DNA of 34,580 nucleotides from positions 1 through 34,580 of the forward strand of contig JAEFAI010000026.1 of the NCBI GenBank assembly GCA_016291185.1. The letters run 5' to 3'. The notes under the pieces were generated by a model. That model saw nothing but the letters and a program-made list of their open reading frames with translations, did no database searches and was not told where the DNA came from. The DNA comes from Bacteroidales bacterium (GTDB taxonomy: Bacteria; Bacteroidota; Bacteroidia; Bacteroidales; UBA932). Positions 1-8,200 of this stretch are shown piece after piece; the stretch's first letter is position 1; each line of letters begins with the position of its first letter. The translations under genes were made by a program, and so were the position numbers.

Positions 1-17
1 TTCTTTTCATAACAATG

Positions 18-2363
18 CTATTTTTCTTTTCCATACACTTTGAATTTCTTCACCAGCAGCGGCGTGATGAACAGGTCGGCGAGCAGGGCCGACAGGATGC
101 CGATGACCGCCAGGATACCGAAGTTGACACACATGGCGCACGCGGAAGTCGCAAAGCAGGCGAACACCGCGGAGGTGATGATGGAGGTCGTCACGATGGC
201 CACGCCCACGACCCGGAAAGTCCGTCGGATGGCGTCAGCGTAGTTCTGCGAGCGGTCAAACTCGAGCTTGGAATGGTTGAAGAAGTGGATGGTATCGTCC
301 ACAGCCATACCCAGCATCATCGGGATAAGCGTAGCGGTCATCATGTCCAGCGGGATGCCGGCCCAGCCCATGAAGCCGCCCACGAAGATGGCCGGCATCA
401 GGTTCGGGATGAGGCCGATCAGGCCGACGCGCACGCTCTGGAAAGCAATCATCAGCAACAGGCCGATAATCAGCACGGAAATGAGGAAGGACTGCATCTG
501 GCCCCGGACCAGATATTGCATCATCGCCGTGTACTGCGGGATGTTGCCCACAGCGGTCACGGTCACGCCCGGGAACAGCTCGGCCGTCCGCGCCATGATG
601 TCGGCCAGCTCGCGTTCCACCTCGGCCGAGTTGAAATCGGAAATCTCCACCATCAGGCGCAGCCGCTTGTAGCCGTAGTCCATCCAGTACTCCGTTTCGG
701 AGCCACCGGCGTTCTCATAGAGCATGAGCATCTGGGCTACTTCCTCTTCCGTCTCGGGGATGCGATAGTACGCGGCGTCGCCCCCGTTGAGCGTCTGATT
801 CAAGTCCTTGAGAATGTCCAGGATGGAATTGGTCCGCTTGGTCAGCGAATAATCCCCCACCAGCGCTTCCAGCTGCTCCAGTTTGCGCAGGTTCTCCGGC
901 TGCTTGGCCTCGTCCTCGTCGGCGAATTCCATCACCAGGTCGTAGGAATACAGGGCGCCCAGCTCGCTGCGGCCCACCGTCAGGACGTCCTGGACATACG
1001 GCACCTTGATGCCCATCGTCTTCTCGATGTCGAAAGCCGGTTCGATCTTCCACAGGCCGACCCCGAAGCCCACGCACGCCACGACGAACACCGCCACGAT
1101 GGCCTTCGAATGCTTGAACGTGAAATCGTTCAGGCGCTCCATCGCACGGCTCAGGCGCGTGCCGCCTTCGCCGTCGATGCCGGGCTTAGGTGCCCGGTTC
1201 TTGCCGAACGAGAGCAGCACGGGCGCGATCAGCAGCGTGGTGAGAAGCACAAACAGCACCGTCATCGAGCTCATCATGCCGACGCACTTCATCGGGCGAA
1301 TGGGAATAACCATGAAGGAGAGCAGCGAGATGACGGTCGTCAAACCGCAGAACACCACGGACCAGCCGATCTCGCTGACCGTCTCGACGACCGCCTGCTT
1401 CCGCTGTCCGTGCGCTCGCATGCACTGCCGGAAATACGCAAAAATATGGATGTTGTACGCGATCGAGACCGCGAAGGCCAGAATGGCCGGGATCATCAGC
1501 ACCGTACTGTCCACGTACATTTGCGTGTAGCCGGCGATGCCGAAGGTCATGGCCACGCCGCCCAGCACGGACAGCAGCGGACAGACGATGCCCCGCAGGG
1601 AGCGGGTCATCAGGAGCATAACCAGGATGCAGATGATGGCGGCGATCATCACGAGCCGGCCCATTTCCTCTCCGATATAGACCGTCTTCTGCTGCGTCAC
1701 GTACGGCATGCCGGTCGCGAGCGGATGCAGGGAAGCATATTTCTCCTTCGCGATGATCCGGGAGACTTCCTCGCCGGTCACGATGTCCGGCGAGACGTTG
1801 CTTGTGGCCTTCCACTCCTCCTCAGAGGGGAAAGCGCGCAGCTTCACCAGCGTCCAGGCGTTCCGAGCGTCCTGCGAGACGAGTTTCTTCGCCACCTGCG
1901 GCTTGCTGTAGGCCAGGGCGCGGATCTGCGCCATCTCCGGCGAGCCGGTCTCCGGGATCTCATCCGGGACAATCTGGACGATCTCCATGCCGTCCTCGGT
2001 GCCCAGCATGAACTCCAGGTCTACCAGCGAGGTAATCTTGTCTCCGTACGAGAGCGAATCCAGCAACTCGTTGCCCAGCTCGCGAAGCAGCGAGAGGTTC
2101 TCTTTCGTGAAATGGTCGTCGCACTCGGTGAGGATGCCGACGAAATAATCGTTGCCGAAGTTTTCCTTGAACTCATTGGTTTTCACCAGCATCGGATCTC
2201 CCTCGATAAAATAGTCGTCGAAGGAGGTCTGCTGGACCATTTTGGACATGCCCTTGAAGGCAACAAACAGGAGGACGGCGAATAGGGCGATGACCACCCA
2301 GCGCCATCTCAGCAGGAAGGCCGCATACCTTCCGAAGAATTGATTGATTCTGTGCGATTTCAT
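18..2363 (-). CDS. MMPL/RND-superfamily transport protein
   Basis: Predicted inner-membrane exporter of the RND superfamily (MMPL or SSD-like type), 781 residues; the substrate cannot be read from sequence. The architecture is a duplicated RND repeat: one N-terminal membrane helix (about 19-36), a large periplasmic loop, a five-helix bundle (about 235-400), another single helix near 435, a second periplasmic loop, and a final bundle (about 620-775). The segment MAVDDTIHFFNH in the second half matches the family's conserved acidic helix motif. I chose the ATG at 2363 (MKSHRINQ) because the 14 residues that an upstream start would add look non-coding and overlap a short AT-rich leader. The TetR regulator lies just upstream on the same strand, but a hairpin terminator separates them, so the exporter probably has its own promoter. 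No membrane-fusion or TolC partner is visible here; one could lie beyond the left edge. Confident in family, not in substrate. Confidence 0.85.
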   Translation of the reverse strand: MKSHRINQFFGRYAAFLLRWRWVVIALFAVLLFVAFKGMSKMVQQTSFDDYFIEGDPMLVKTNEFKENFGNDYFVGILTECDDHFTKENLSLLRELGNELLDSLSYGDKITSLVDLEFMLGTEDGMEIVQIVPDEIPETGSPEMAQIRALAYSKPQVAKKLVSQDARNAWTLVKLRAFPSEEEWKATSNVSPDIVTGEEVSRIIAKEKYASLHPLATGMPYVTQQKTVYIGEEMGRLVMIAAIICILVMLLMTRSLRGIVCPLLSVLGGVAMTFGIAGYTQMYVDSTVLMIPAILAFAVSIAYNIHIFAYFRQCMRAHGQRKQAVVETVSEIGWSVVFCGLTTVISLLSFMVIPIRPMKCVGMMSSMTVLFVLLTTLLIAPVLLSFGKNRAPKPGIDGEGGTRLSRAMERLNDFTFKHSKAIVAVFVVACVGFGVGLWKIEPAFDIEKTMGIKVPYVQDVLTVGRSELGALYSYDLVMEFADEDEAKQPENLRKLEQLEALVGDYSLTKRTNSILDILKDLNQTLNGGDAAYYRIPETEEEVAQMLMLYENAGGSETEYWMDYGYKRLRLMVEISDFNSAEVERELADIMARTAELFPGVTVTAVGNIPQYTAMMQYLVRGQMQSFLISVLIIGLLLMIAFQSVRVGLIGLIPNLMPAIFVGGFMGWAGIPLDMMTATLIPMMLGMAVDDTIHFFNHSKLEFDRSQNYADAIRRTFRVVGVAIVTTSIITSAVFACFATSACAMCVNFGILAVIGILSALLADLFITPLLVKKFKVYGKEK

Positions 2364-2379
2364 TTTATAAGGTAATAGT

Positions 2380-2400
2380 GAACATTGTTTCAATTTGTTC
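2380..2400. promoter_or_regulatory. candidate TetR operator (imperfect inverted repeat)
   Basis: Inverted repeat GAACA-N11-TGTTC lies 16 bases upstream of the exporter start codon, in the only stretch between the TetR terminator and the exporter gene. TetR proteins usually bind short inverted repeats that overlap the promoter of a neighbouring exporter. The arms are only five bases and no consensus -7 box is clear here, so this is a weak candidate. Confidence 0.25.
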
Positions 2401-2404
2401 TGCA

Positions 2405-2435
2405 ATAAAAAACGGCCGCCTTCTTGGCGACCGTT
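2405..2435 (-). terminator. intrinsic terminator after the TetR gene
   Basis: Read on the minus strand, AACGG-T-CGCC, an AAGAA loop, GGCG-G-CCGTT form a stem with one mismatch, followed by six T residues. It begins at the TetR stop codon and separates TetR from the exporter gene. Confidence 0.75.
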
Positions 2436-3045
2436 AAATTTTCATCATCTTTTTCCATCCGATCAGTTCGAATTGTATGTATTCCGACAAGGCCGATCGG
2501 GTTTGCTCCTCCGGCAAGTCGTGCATCAGGATTTCTTCCAGCAGGGTGAACATCCAGACATTGTTCAGGTGGACGAAGAACTCCGACACATCGACGTTCA
2601 TCTCGGGATGCTTCGCCTTCATCGCCCGGAACCATTCCAGCACCAGGGCAGTGGCCTTGTTGACATAGTACTCCTTAAATCCCTCCAGGGAGGATCCCTG
2701 CGACTTAAAGAGCAACAGCTTCAGCGAATTCCGGTGCCGGCGGATGAGCCCCATGTACTCCTCCAGCGACGCTTCGGCATAGTTGTCGGCCTGGATCGTG
2801 GCGATGTCGTAGCCGGCATGGCCGTGCCGCTCATCCAGCAGCCCCTCCAGCGCATCCGTCGCCGGTTTGAGCAATTGGCTGAACAGCTCGTCCTTCGAAG
2901 CGTAATAATGATAGAGGTTGCTCAGGCCGACACCGGCTTCCCGCGCGATGTCGCGGGTCGTCGTGTCCCTGTAGCCATGCTGCAGGAACAGCTTCTTAGA
3001 CACAGAAAGAATCCGCTTGCGGGTGTCTGGCTTAAGTGTTTGCAT
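2434..3045 (-). CDS. TetR/AcrR family transcriptional regulator
   Basis: Predicted one-component repressor, 203 residues, the usual TetR length. The N-terminal helix-turn-helix is clear: TRKRILSVSKKLFLQHGYRDTTTRDIA followed by AGVGLSNLYHYYASKDELF, a classic TetR signature ending in the Y-x-x-F/Y-x-S/N-K-x-x-L pattern. The C-terminal two thirds should be the ligand-binding and dimerisation domain; its ligand is unknown. The start is the ATG at 3045 (MQTLKPDTRKR), because a TACCTTTG -7 box at 3072-3079 lies upstream and any longer start would fall inside that promoter. The gene sits immediately upstream of the MMPL-type exporter on the same strand, so the exporter is the most likely target. A terminator right after the stop codon suggests separate transcripts. 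Confidence 0.88.
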   Translation of the reverse strand: MQTLKPDTRKRILSVSKKLFLQHGYRDTTTRDIAREAGVGLSNLYHYYASKDELFSQLLKPATDALEGLLDERHGHAGYDIATIQADNYAEASLEEYMGLIRRHRNSLKLLLFKSQGSSLEGFKEYYVNKATALVLEWFRAMKAKHPEMNVDVSEFFVHLNNVWMFTLLEEILMHDLPEEQTRSALSEYIQFELIGWKKMMKI

Positions 3046-3071
3046 GTCGAACGATGTTCTCTTTTCGGCTG

Positions 3072-3102
3072 CAAAGGTAAGTCCTTTCCCGCTAAGCGGC
3101 AA
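3072..3102 (-). promoter_or_regulatory. Bacteroidota-type promoter of the TetR gene
   Basis: On the minus strand the -7 box TACCTTTG (3079-3072) is preceded by TTG (3102-3100) with a 20-base spacer. This matches the Bacteroidota sigma-ABfr consensus (TTTG, N19-21, TAnnTTTG). The start codon lies 26 bases downstream. Confidence 0.65.
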
Positions 3103-3131
3103 TCCTCATTTATAGCGATTTCTCGCGGGTG

Positions 3132-4613
3132 TTACTTCACCGGCTGGCCCAGTGCGGAAGCCTCGGCGTCGGAGGCATCGAGCTTGAATACCATGAAGTT
3201 GGGGCTCTCCTGGGTGCAAGGCGTCCAGTCGCCGCCGTCCGGGCCGTTGGGGTCGCTGTACTTGGCGAAGTTGGTCCAGGCCGTCAGCATCTTCTCGGAG
3301 AGATCCCAGTCACCCTGGGTCCAGGGGCGCCAGCAGTGCTGGAGCGACTTGAACACAAACCACAGGTCGGAGGAGTGGAACGCGCCCTGCAGACGGTCCT
3401 CGGGGTGGGAACCGTCGTCCGGCAGCGGACGTGCGAACTCATAGGCCCAGGCCTTGTTGCCCTTCGCTTCGCGGTCCTGGCAGAAAGCCACGATGCCGGC
3501 GGACATGTCGCCCATGTCGTTCATCGTGTAGCCGATCATGTACGGGACATCGGAGAGCGAGCCGTCGGCGGCCGCGTCGTCAAACACCTCGACGGACACG
3601 TGACCGTCGATGATCGGGGTGATGGTGATGCCAGGCTTGCCCGTAGCGGAAGTATAGAGGGCGGAAGCGGCATGGACGGCGTCCGTAGCCGCAGCGCGCA
3701 TTTTCTTCAGATCGGTCAGACCGGCCCAGTCCATGACGGCTTTGCCTTCGGCTTCAGCCTCCTGGAGCGTCTGGCCGCCGAACATCATCTTGATCATGGA
3801 CGGGGGGACGGCCGGGCCGCCGGCCAGGGTGAAGCTCTGGTTCTTGATCACGTTCAAGCCGTTGGCGCTCATGATCACCGCCTTGTGGAAGTACGGCTTG
3901 GCCAGCGGCGAGGCGCAGAGCGTGCGGACGCTGCCGCCGCCGGCGCTCTGGCCGAAGATCATCACATTGTCCGGATCGCCGCCGAACTGGGCGATGTTCT
4001 TCTTCACCCACTTCAGGGACTCGATCTGGTCCAGGATACCGTAGTTGCCGGACACGCCGTCCGGACTCTCGGCAGAGAGCTCGGGATGCGCCATGAAGCC
4101 GAAAATGCCGAGGCGGTAGTTGATGGACACCAGGACAACGTCCTTGGCAGCCCACTCCTGCGCGTCGAACTCAGGCTCGGTGCCCCACCCTTCGCGGTAG
4201 CCGCCACCGTGGATCCACACGGCCACGGGAGCCTTGCGGTCCACCTGGCCCGGGTACTTGGTCCAGACATTCAGATACAGACAGTCCTCGCTGCACTGCT
4301 TCTCGTCGCCATAGCCCCACTCCGTGAAATAGTTACCCGGATAGTGGACGGCCTGGTAGCTCGGGTGGCCGAATTCGTCGGCCTGCAGGACACCCTCCCA
4401 GGGCTGCACCGGCTGCGGCGCTTTCCAACGCAGGTCGCCAATCGGCGGAGCGGCGTAAGGGATCCCCTTATAGACGAAGACGCCGTCGAGGTCGGCGGCA
4501 ACACCCTGCACCTGTCCCCCTTCGATGGCGAGGACGGGGCTGACTTTTTCAGAGCAATTGCAAGCGCCCAGGGTCATGGCCAGGGCGAGCAGCGCGAAGA
4601 ATCTGACTTTCAT
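3132..4613 (-). CDS. type-B carboxylesterase lipoprotein
   Basis: Predicted serine esterase of the type-B carboxylesterase/lipase family, 493 residues, hydrolysing carboxylic esters; the natural substrate is unknown. The signal peptide MKVRFFALLALAMTLGAC has a lipobox with Cys18, so it is probably a lipoprotein anchored outside the cytoplasm. Visible motifs are the EDCLYLNVW family signature (109-117), the HGGG oxyanion-hole segment (135-138), nucleophile Ser223 in GQSAGG following FGGDPDNV, and a probable catalytic His413 in GAFHSSDL. At the usual acid site (DEG in most members) the protein reads NDMG, so Asp366 may be the acid. The ATG at 4613 is chosen because it gives an intact lipoprotein signal; upstream extensions cross the promoter. 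It is divergent from an SGNH-hydrolase lipoprotein, with interleaved promoters between them. Confidence 0.9.
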   Translation of the reverse strand: MKVRFFALLALAMTLGACNCSEKVSPVLAIEGGQVQGVAADLDGVFVYKGIPYAAPPIGDLRWKAPQPVQPWEGVLQADEFGHPSYQAVHYPGNYFTEWGYGDEKQCSEDCLYLNVWTKYPGQVDRKAPVAVWIHGGGYREGWGTEPEFDAQEWAAKDVVLVSINYRLGIFGFMAHPELSAESPDGVSGNYGILDQIESLKWVKKNIAQFGGDPDNVMIFGQSAGGGSVRTLCASPLAKPYFHKAVIMSANGLNVIKNQSFTLAGGPAVPPSMIKMMFGGQTLQEAEAEGKAVMDWAGLTDLKKMRAAATDAVHAASALYTSATGKPGITITPIIDGHVSVEVFDDAAADGSLSDVPYMIGYTMNDMGDMSAGIVAFCQDREAKGNKAWAYEFARPLPDDGSHPEDRLQGAFHSSDLWFVFKSLQHCWRPWTQGDWDLSEKMLTAWTNFAKYSDPNGPDGGDWTPCTQESPNFMVFKLDASDAEASALGQPVK

Positions 4614-4639
4614 ATTGGTTTTGATTACTGTTCGGGACA

Positions 4640-4671
4640 CAAATTTAAGAAAAAAGGCTATATTTGAACAA
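4640..4671. promoter_or_regulatory. interleaved divergent promoters (carboxylesterase / SGNH hydrolase)
   Basis: Minus strand: TAAATTTG (4647-4640) with TTG at 4671-4669, spacer 21, driving the carboxylesterase. Plus strand: TATATTTG (4659-4666), 23 bases before the SGNH hydrolase start; its -33 box is not clear. The two -7 boxes are only 11 bases apart, so RNA polymerase binding at the two promoters would overlap. Confidence 0.6.
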
Positions 4672-4689
4672 TCATTACCATACCTTTTT

Positions 4690-5349
4690 ATGAAGAAAAT
4701 CTTTCTCATGATCCTGCTGGCCACCACCGTCTTCACGGCGTGCTCGCAGCCCAAGAAGGTCTCCATCCTGGGAGACTCCTATTCCACCTACGAAGGTTAC
4801 AACCCGGAAGGCTACAACCCCTTCTACCCGAACGACCGCAACGACGTCACCAGCCCCGACCAGACCTGGTGGAGCCTGTATATCAACGCCAAAGGCTATG
4901 AGTTGGAGGAAAACAACTCCTGGGGCGGCACCACCATCTGCAGCACCGGTTATTTTGGACGCGTCAACTACGAATCGTCCTTCATGGGCCGCGTGGACAT
5001 GCTCGGCGACCCGGATATCATCTTCCTATTCGGCGGCACAAACGACGCCTGGTCCCGCGCCCCGATCGGCGAGTATCAGTGGTCAGACTGGACCCAGGAT
5101 GACTGCAAGGCCTTCCGTCCGGCCCTCGCTTACCTGCTGGACACCCTGCAGAAGCACTACCCCAAGGCCAAGATTGTCTCCCTGCTCAACTCCGAGCTGC
5201 AGGAAGAGATCAACGAGTCCATGCGCGAAGTGTGCCAGCACTACGGCGTGCAGCTCGTCGAGCTGCACGACATCGAGAAGCAGAACGGGCACCCGTCCAT
5301 CGCCGGCATGCAGAGCATCTGCGACCAGCTGCTGGAGGCGGGGCTGTAG
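4690..5349 (+). CDS. SGNH/GDSL hydrolase lipoprotein
   Basis: Predicted secreted esterase of the SGNH hydrolase superfamily, 219 residues. The signal peptide MKKIFLMILLATTVFTAC has a lipobox with Cys18, so surface or periplasmic anchoring is expected. Block I is ILGDSYS with nucleophile Ser30; a block II glycine lies in NNSWGGTT (about 75-82); block III is GGTND (115-119), providing the oxyanion Asn; the C-terminal block holds NGHPSIAGM with His201. The Asp that usually sits three residues before this His is replaced by Gln198, so the acid may be absent or lie elsewhere (for example Asp194). Such proteins in Bacteroidota often deacetylate or de-esterify polysaccharides, but the substrate is not deducible. 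It converges with the aldo/keto reductase gene, with one base between the two stop codons. Confidence 0.88.
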   Translation: MKKIFLMILLATTVFTACSQPKKVSILGDSYSTYEGYNPEGYNPFYPNDRNDVTSPDQTWWSLYINAKGYELEENNSWGGTTICSTGYFGRVNYESSFMGRVDMLGDPDIIFLFGGTNDAWSRAPIGEYQWSDWTQDDCKAFRPALAYLLDTLQKHYPKAKIVSLLNSELQEEINESMREVCQHYGVQLVELHDIEKQNGHPSIAGMQSICDQLLEAGL

Positions 5350-5350
5350 T

Positions 5351-6544
5351 TTAGCGCCGGCCAAACATAAAGCGCCGGCCCATTTTTACTGCTAATTTGA
5401 CAGGCCAGGGAAGCAATGCTTTCTCGGCCTTTTTCAATTGCTCGCGGATAGGGATGCCCTGCGGGCAATGCTTCTCGCATTTGCCGCATTGGACGCACTG
5501 CGAGGCGAAGGACGGCTCGGCCGACAGGGCGACCGCCTGGAAGAAATGGCGCCAGCCGGACACCTTGGACTCCGTGTACATCAGGTTATAGCTGCTGAAG
5601 TAGCCCGGGATGTCCACTCCCTTGGGGCAGGGCATGCAGTAGCGGCAGCCGGTGCAGCCCACTTTCTCCTTCTCCCGGATGATGTCCAGGATGCGCTGCA
5701 GGAAGGCGCGGTCCTCCGCCGAGAAGGCGCCGACGGCCGCCTCCGAAGCGATCCGCACGTTTTCTTCCACCATGTCAAGGGAGTTCATGCCCGACAGCAC
5801 GACGGTAACCTCCGGCTGGTCCCAGAGCCAGCGCAGGCCCCAGTCGGCCGGGCTCCAGCCGCGCTCGTGCCGGGCCATGAGCTGCTTCGCGGCCTCCGGG
5901 AGCTTGTTCACCAGCTTGCCGCCGCGCAGCGGCTCCATGATGACCACGGGAATGCCCCGGGCCGCGGCGGCCTTCAGGCCGACCACGCCCGCCTGCGTCG
6001 TCTCGTCGAGGTAGTTGTACTGGATCTGGCAGAAATCCCAGTCATAGTCGGCCAGGATCTTCAGGAAATTGTCGCTGTTGCCGTGGTAGGAGAAGCCGAT
6101 GTTGCGGATGGCGCCCGCAGCTTTCTTCTCCGCGATCCAGTCCAGCACGCCCACGGTCTTGAGCCGCTCCCACTGCGCGATGTCGGTCAGGTGGTGCATC
6201 AGGTAGTAGTCGACGCGGTCCGTCCGCAGGCGGGACAGTTCCTCGTCGAAATACTTGTCAAGCGAATCACGGTTTTTCACCAAATACTGAGGCAGTTTGG
6301 TGGCGATGCGGACCTGGTCGCGCAACCCGTTGCGCTCGAGGATCTCGCCGAGCGCCGCCTCGCTGCCGGGATAAATATAGGCCGTGTCGAGGTAGTTCAC
6401 GCCGGCCCGGATGGCCGCCAGCAGCTCCTGCTCGGTCTTGTCGATGTCCACGCCGCTGCCCTTCCGGCTGAAACGCATACAGCCGTACCCGAGGATGGAG
6501 AGTTCTTCTCCGTGTTTATCTTTCCTGTATTGCATGTTCCCCAT
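5351..6544 (-). CDS. aldo/keto reductase with C-terminal 4Fe-4S ferredoxin domain
   Basis: Predicted NAD(P)H- or ferredoxin-linked carbonyl oxidoreductase, 397 residues, cytoplasmic. The N-terminal 280 residues form an aldo/keto reductase barrel: Asp53 in YLDTAY, Tyr58 before PGSEAALGE, Lys83 in IATK, and His117/118 in DYYLMHH match the catalytic tetrad. The C-terminal extension carries two cysteine sets, CTGCRYCMPCP (297-307) and CVQCGKCEKHCP (350-361), typical of the Fe-S branch of this family. Two starts are possible: ATG 6544 (MGNMQYRK) and ATG 6535 (MQYRK). The -7 box TAATTTTG at 6557-6550 ends five bases before the first, so the transcript would be nearly leaderless with that start, while the second has a GGGGA sequence just upstream. 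It is divergent from an exported Fe-S flavoprotein, suggesting a shared redox role (inference). Confidence 0.88.
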   Translation of the reverse strand: MGNMQYRKDKHGEELSILGYGCMRFSRKGSGVDIDKTEQELLAAIRAGVNYLDTAYIYPGSEAALGEILERNGLRDQVRIATKLPQYLVKNRDSLDKYFDEELSRLRTDRVDYYLMHHLTDIAQWERLKTVGVLDWIAEKKAAGAIRNIGFSYHGNSDNFLKILADYDWDFCQIQYNYLDETTQAGVVGLKAAAARGIPVVIMEPLRGGKLVNKLPEAAKQLMARHERGWSPADWGLRWLWDQPEVTVVLSGMNSLDMVEENVRIASEAAVGAFSAEDRAFLQRILDIIREKEKVGCTGCRYCMPCPKGVDIPGYFSSYNLMYTESKVSGWRHFFQAVALSAEPSFASQCVQCGKCEKHCPQGIPIREQLKKAEKALLPWPVKLAVKMGRRFMFGRR

Positions 6545-6549
6545 GTATG

Positions 6550-6578
6550 CAAAATTAAGAATCTTTTTGATATATTTG
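6550..6578. promoter_or_regulatory. divergent promoters (aldo/keto reductase / Fe-S flavoprotein)
   Basis: Minus strand -7 box TAATTTTG (6557-6550) for the reductase; plus strand -7 box TATATTTG (6571-6578) for the flavoprotein, whose start is 36 bases downstream. The boxes are 13 bases apart. No convincing TTTG -33 box is seen for either, so activators may be needed (inference). Confidence 0.5.
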
Positions 6579-6614
6579 CATATAACACTTCCACACCAAT
6601 CATTATCCACAACC

Positions 6615-7340
6615 ATGGTCAGAAGGACATTCCTCAAGAAAGCGGCCCTCGCCGCTGTCGGCACGGCGGCCTACGCATCGCCGCTCTCCGCCGCACTCAA
6701 AAATGCAGACACCCGCATGAAAGTACTGTTGGTCAACGGCAGTCCCCGCCCGGACGGCAACACCTTCTGCGCCCTGCAGGAGATCGAGAAGCAACTGAAG
6801 AAGCAGGGCATCGAGACCGAAATCTTCCAGATCGGCGCGCGGCCGGTCCGGATGTGCATCAATTGCGGCGGCTGCCGGCGCAACGGCGGCAAGGGCTGCG
6901 TCTTCGACGACGACCCTTGCAACGAAATCGCCCGCAAACTCGCCGAATCCGACGCACTGATCGTCGGCTCCCCCGTTTACTACGGGCAGCCCAACGGCGG
7001 CATCCTGGCCGTGATGCAGCGCCTGTTCTTCTCCGCTGGCCAGCTGGTCCAGAACAAGCCGGCGGCCGCCGTGGCCGTCTGCCGCCGCGGCGGCGCCACG
7101 GCCACGCTCCAGACCCTGAACATGATGTTCGAGATGATGAACATGCCCGTCGTCACCTCCCAGTATTGGAACATCGCCTACGGCTCCGGAAAGGGCGAGG
7201 CGAAGCTGGACGCCGAGGGCATGCAGACCATGCGCACGCTCGGCAACAACATGGCCTGGCTCCTGAAGAAGATCCACACCGGCAGCGACACCGCCCCGCA
7301 GCGCGACGAGCAGCCGGCTTTCACGAACTTTATCCGATAA
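6615..7340 (+). CDS. Tat-exported iron-sulfur flavoprotein / NADPH-dependent FMN reductase family
   Basis: Predicted flavodoxin-fold redox protein, 241 residues. Residues 35 onward begin MKVLLVNGSPRPDGNT, the FMN phosphate-binding start of NADPH-dependent FMN reductases. Next comes a compact cysteine motif C81-x2-C84-x2-C87-x7-C95, the spacing of the iron-sulfur flavoprotein (Isf) family. GSPVYYGQPNG is the second flavin-binding loop. In front is a 34-residue leader, MVRRTFLKKAALAAVG followed by a hydrophobic stretch, which fits a Tat signal peptide (twin Arg, FLK). Tat exports folded cofactor proteins, consistent with FMN and 4Fe-4S cargo. Translation could also start at the internal ATG 6717 and give a cytoplasmic form. 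The next gene follows after three bases, so they are likely co-translated. Confidence 0.82.
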   Translation: MVRRTFLKKAALAAVGTAAYASPLSAALKNADTRMKVLLVNGSPRPDGNTFCALQEIEKQLKKQGIETEIFQIGARPVRMCINCGGCRRNGGKGCVFDDDPCNEIARKLAESDALIVGSPVYYGQPNGGILAVMQRLFFSAGQLVQNKPAAAVAVCRRGGATATLQTLNMMFEMMNMPVVTSQYWNIAYGSGKGEAKLDAEGMQTMRTLGNNMAWLLKKIHTGSDTAPQRDEQPAFTNFIR

Positions 7341-7343
7341 AGC

Positions 7344-8156
7344 ATGAGACAGATCCTGATCACCCTCGCGTTGTGCCTGGCCGCGCTGGGCCTCAACGCA
7401 CAGAACTACAAGCAAGTCAACGACATCAGCTATACCGGCAAGTCCGACGCGTACGCGCAGGAGCGGCTGAAGCTCGACGTCTATTACCCGGAGGGGCAGA
7501 AAGACTGCCCCGTCATCGTCTGGTTCCATGGCGGCGGCCTGGAAGGCGGCAACAAGGAGATTCCCGCCCAGCTGCAGAAGAAGGGCTGGGTCGTCGTCGG
7601 CGTGAACTACCGGCTGCTGCCGAAGGTGACGGTCCGCGAGACGCTGGACGATGCCGCCGAGGCCGTGGCCTGGGTGTTCCGCCACGCCGCCGAGTATGGC
7701 GGTGACCCCGCCAAGGTCGTGGTCACCGGCCACTCCGCCGGCGGCTACATCAGCCTGATGCTCTGCCTCAACAAGGCCTGGCTGGCAGGTTACGGTGCCG
7801 ACGCGGACAGCGTGTGGATGTACATCCCGTTCAGCGGGCAGGCCGTCACGCACTACAACGTCCGCAAGATGCAGGGTCTGCAGCCGCTGCAGGTCACCAT
7901 CGACGAGTTCGCGCCCATCTACTGGGTGCGCGCGGACTGTCCGCCGCTGATCCTCATTTGCGGGGACCGCGAGCTGGAGCTCTACGGCCGCTACGACGAG
8001 AACCAGTACCTCGCCCGCATGATGAAGCTGGTCGGCCACGAGAAGACCTACCTGTACGAGTTGGACGGCCACGGCCACAACACCATGGTCGGTCCCAGCT
8101 TCCACATCCTCGAGACGCACATCAATCAGGCGCTGGGCAGGCGGGTATTTCAGTAG
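7344..8156 (+). CDS. secreted alpha/beta hydrolase (HSL-type esterase)
   Basis: Predicted serine esterase of the hormone-sensitive-lipase-like (alpha/beta hydrolase fold-3) group, 270 residues. A signal peptide (MRQILITLALCLAALGLNAQ) indicates export. The oxyanion loop HGGG lies at 62-65, the nucleophile is Ser131 in GHSAGG, the likely acid is Asp208 in LICGDRE, and the likely His is 243 or 245 in LDGHGHN. The substrate is unknown. It starts three bases after the stop of the Tat-type flavoprotein, so the two form one operon. The pairing of an exported flavoprotein with an exported esterase is unusual and does not indicate a known pathway. Confidence 0.87.
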   Translation: MRQILITLALCLAALGLNAQNYKQVNDISYTGKSDAYAQERLKLDVYYPEGQKDCPVIVWFHGGGLEGGNKEIPAQLQKKGWVVVGVNYRLLPKVTVRETLDDAAEAVAWVFRHAAEYGGDPAKVVVTGHSAGGYISLMLCLNKAWLAGYGADADSVWMYIPFSGQAVTHYNVRKMQGLQPLQVTIDEFAPIYWVRADCPPLILICGDRELELYGRYDENQYLARMMKLVGHEKTYLYELDGHGHNTMVGPSFHILETHINQALGRRVFQ

Positions 8157-8162
8157 TTTTGC

Positions 8163-8170
8163 TATCTTTG
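8163..8170 (+). promoter_or_regulatory. -7 box of the rubredoxin gene
   Basis: TATCTTTG matches the TAnnTTTG consensus and begins seven bases after the esterase stop codon, 30 bases upstream of the rubredoxin ATG. No clear -33 box at the usual spacing. Confidence 0.55.
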
Positions 8171-8200
8171 TACATTAACACAAACTAATTCCACATCCGT

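Noticed and set aside
15..2285. A 756-codon open frame on the plus strand across the MMPL exporter gene
   Set aside because: The protein is rich in His, Arg, Asp and Gln with no recognisable domain, while the opposite strand encodes a complete RND transporter.
5354..5390. Repeated GCGCCGGCC sequence as a terminator for the SGNH hydrolase gene
   Set aside because: It lies within the coding end of the aldo/keto reductase, the two copies are direct repeats with only a six-base self-complementary core, and the following T run is short.
5438..7705. A long plus-strand frame spanning the aldo/keto reductase and the flavoprotein
   Set aside because: It crosses three well-supported genes in other frames and has no motif; a GC-bias shadow.
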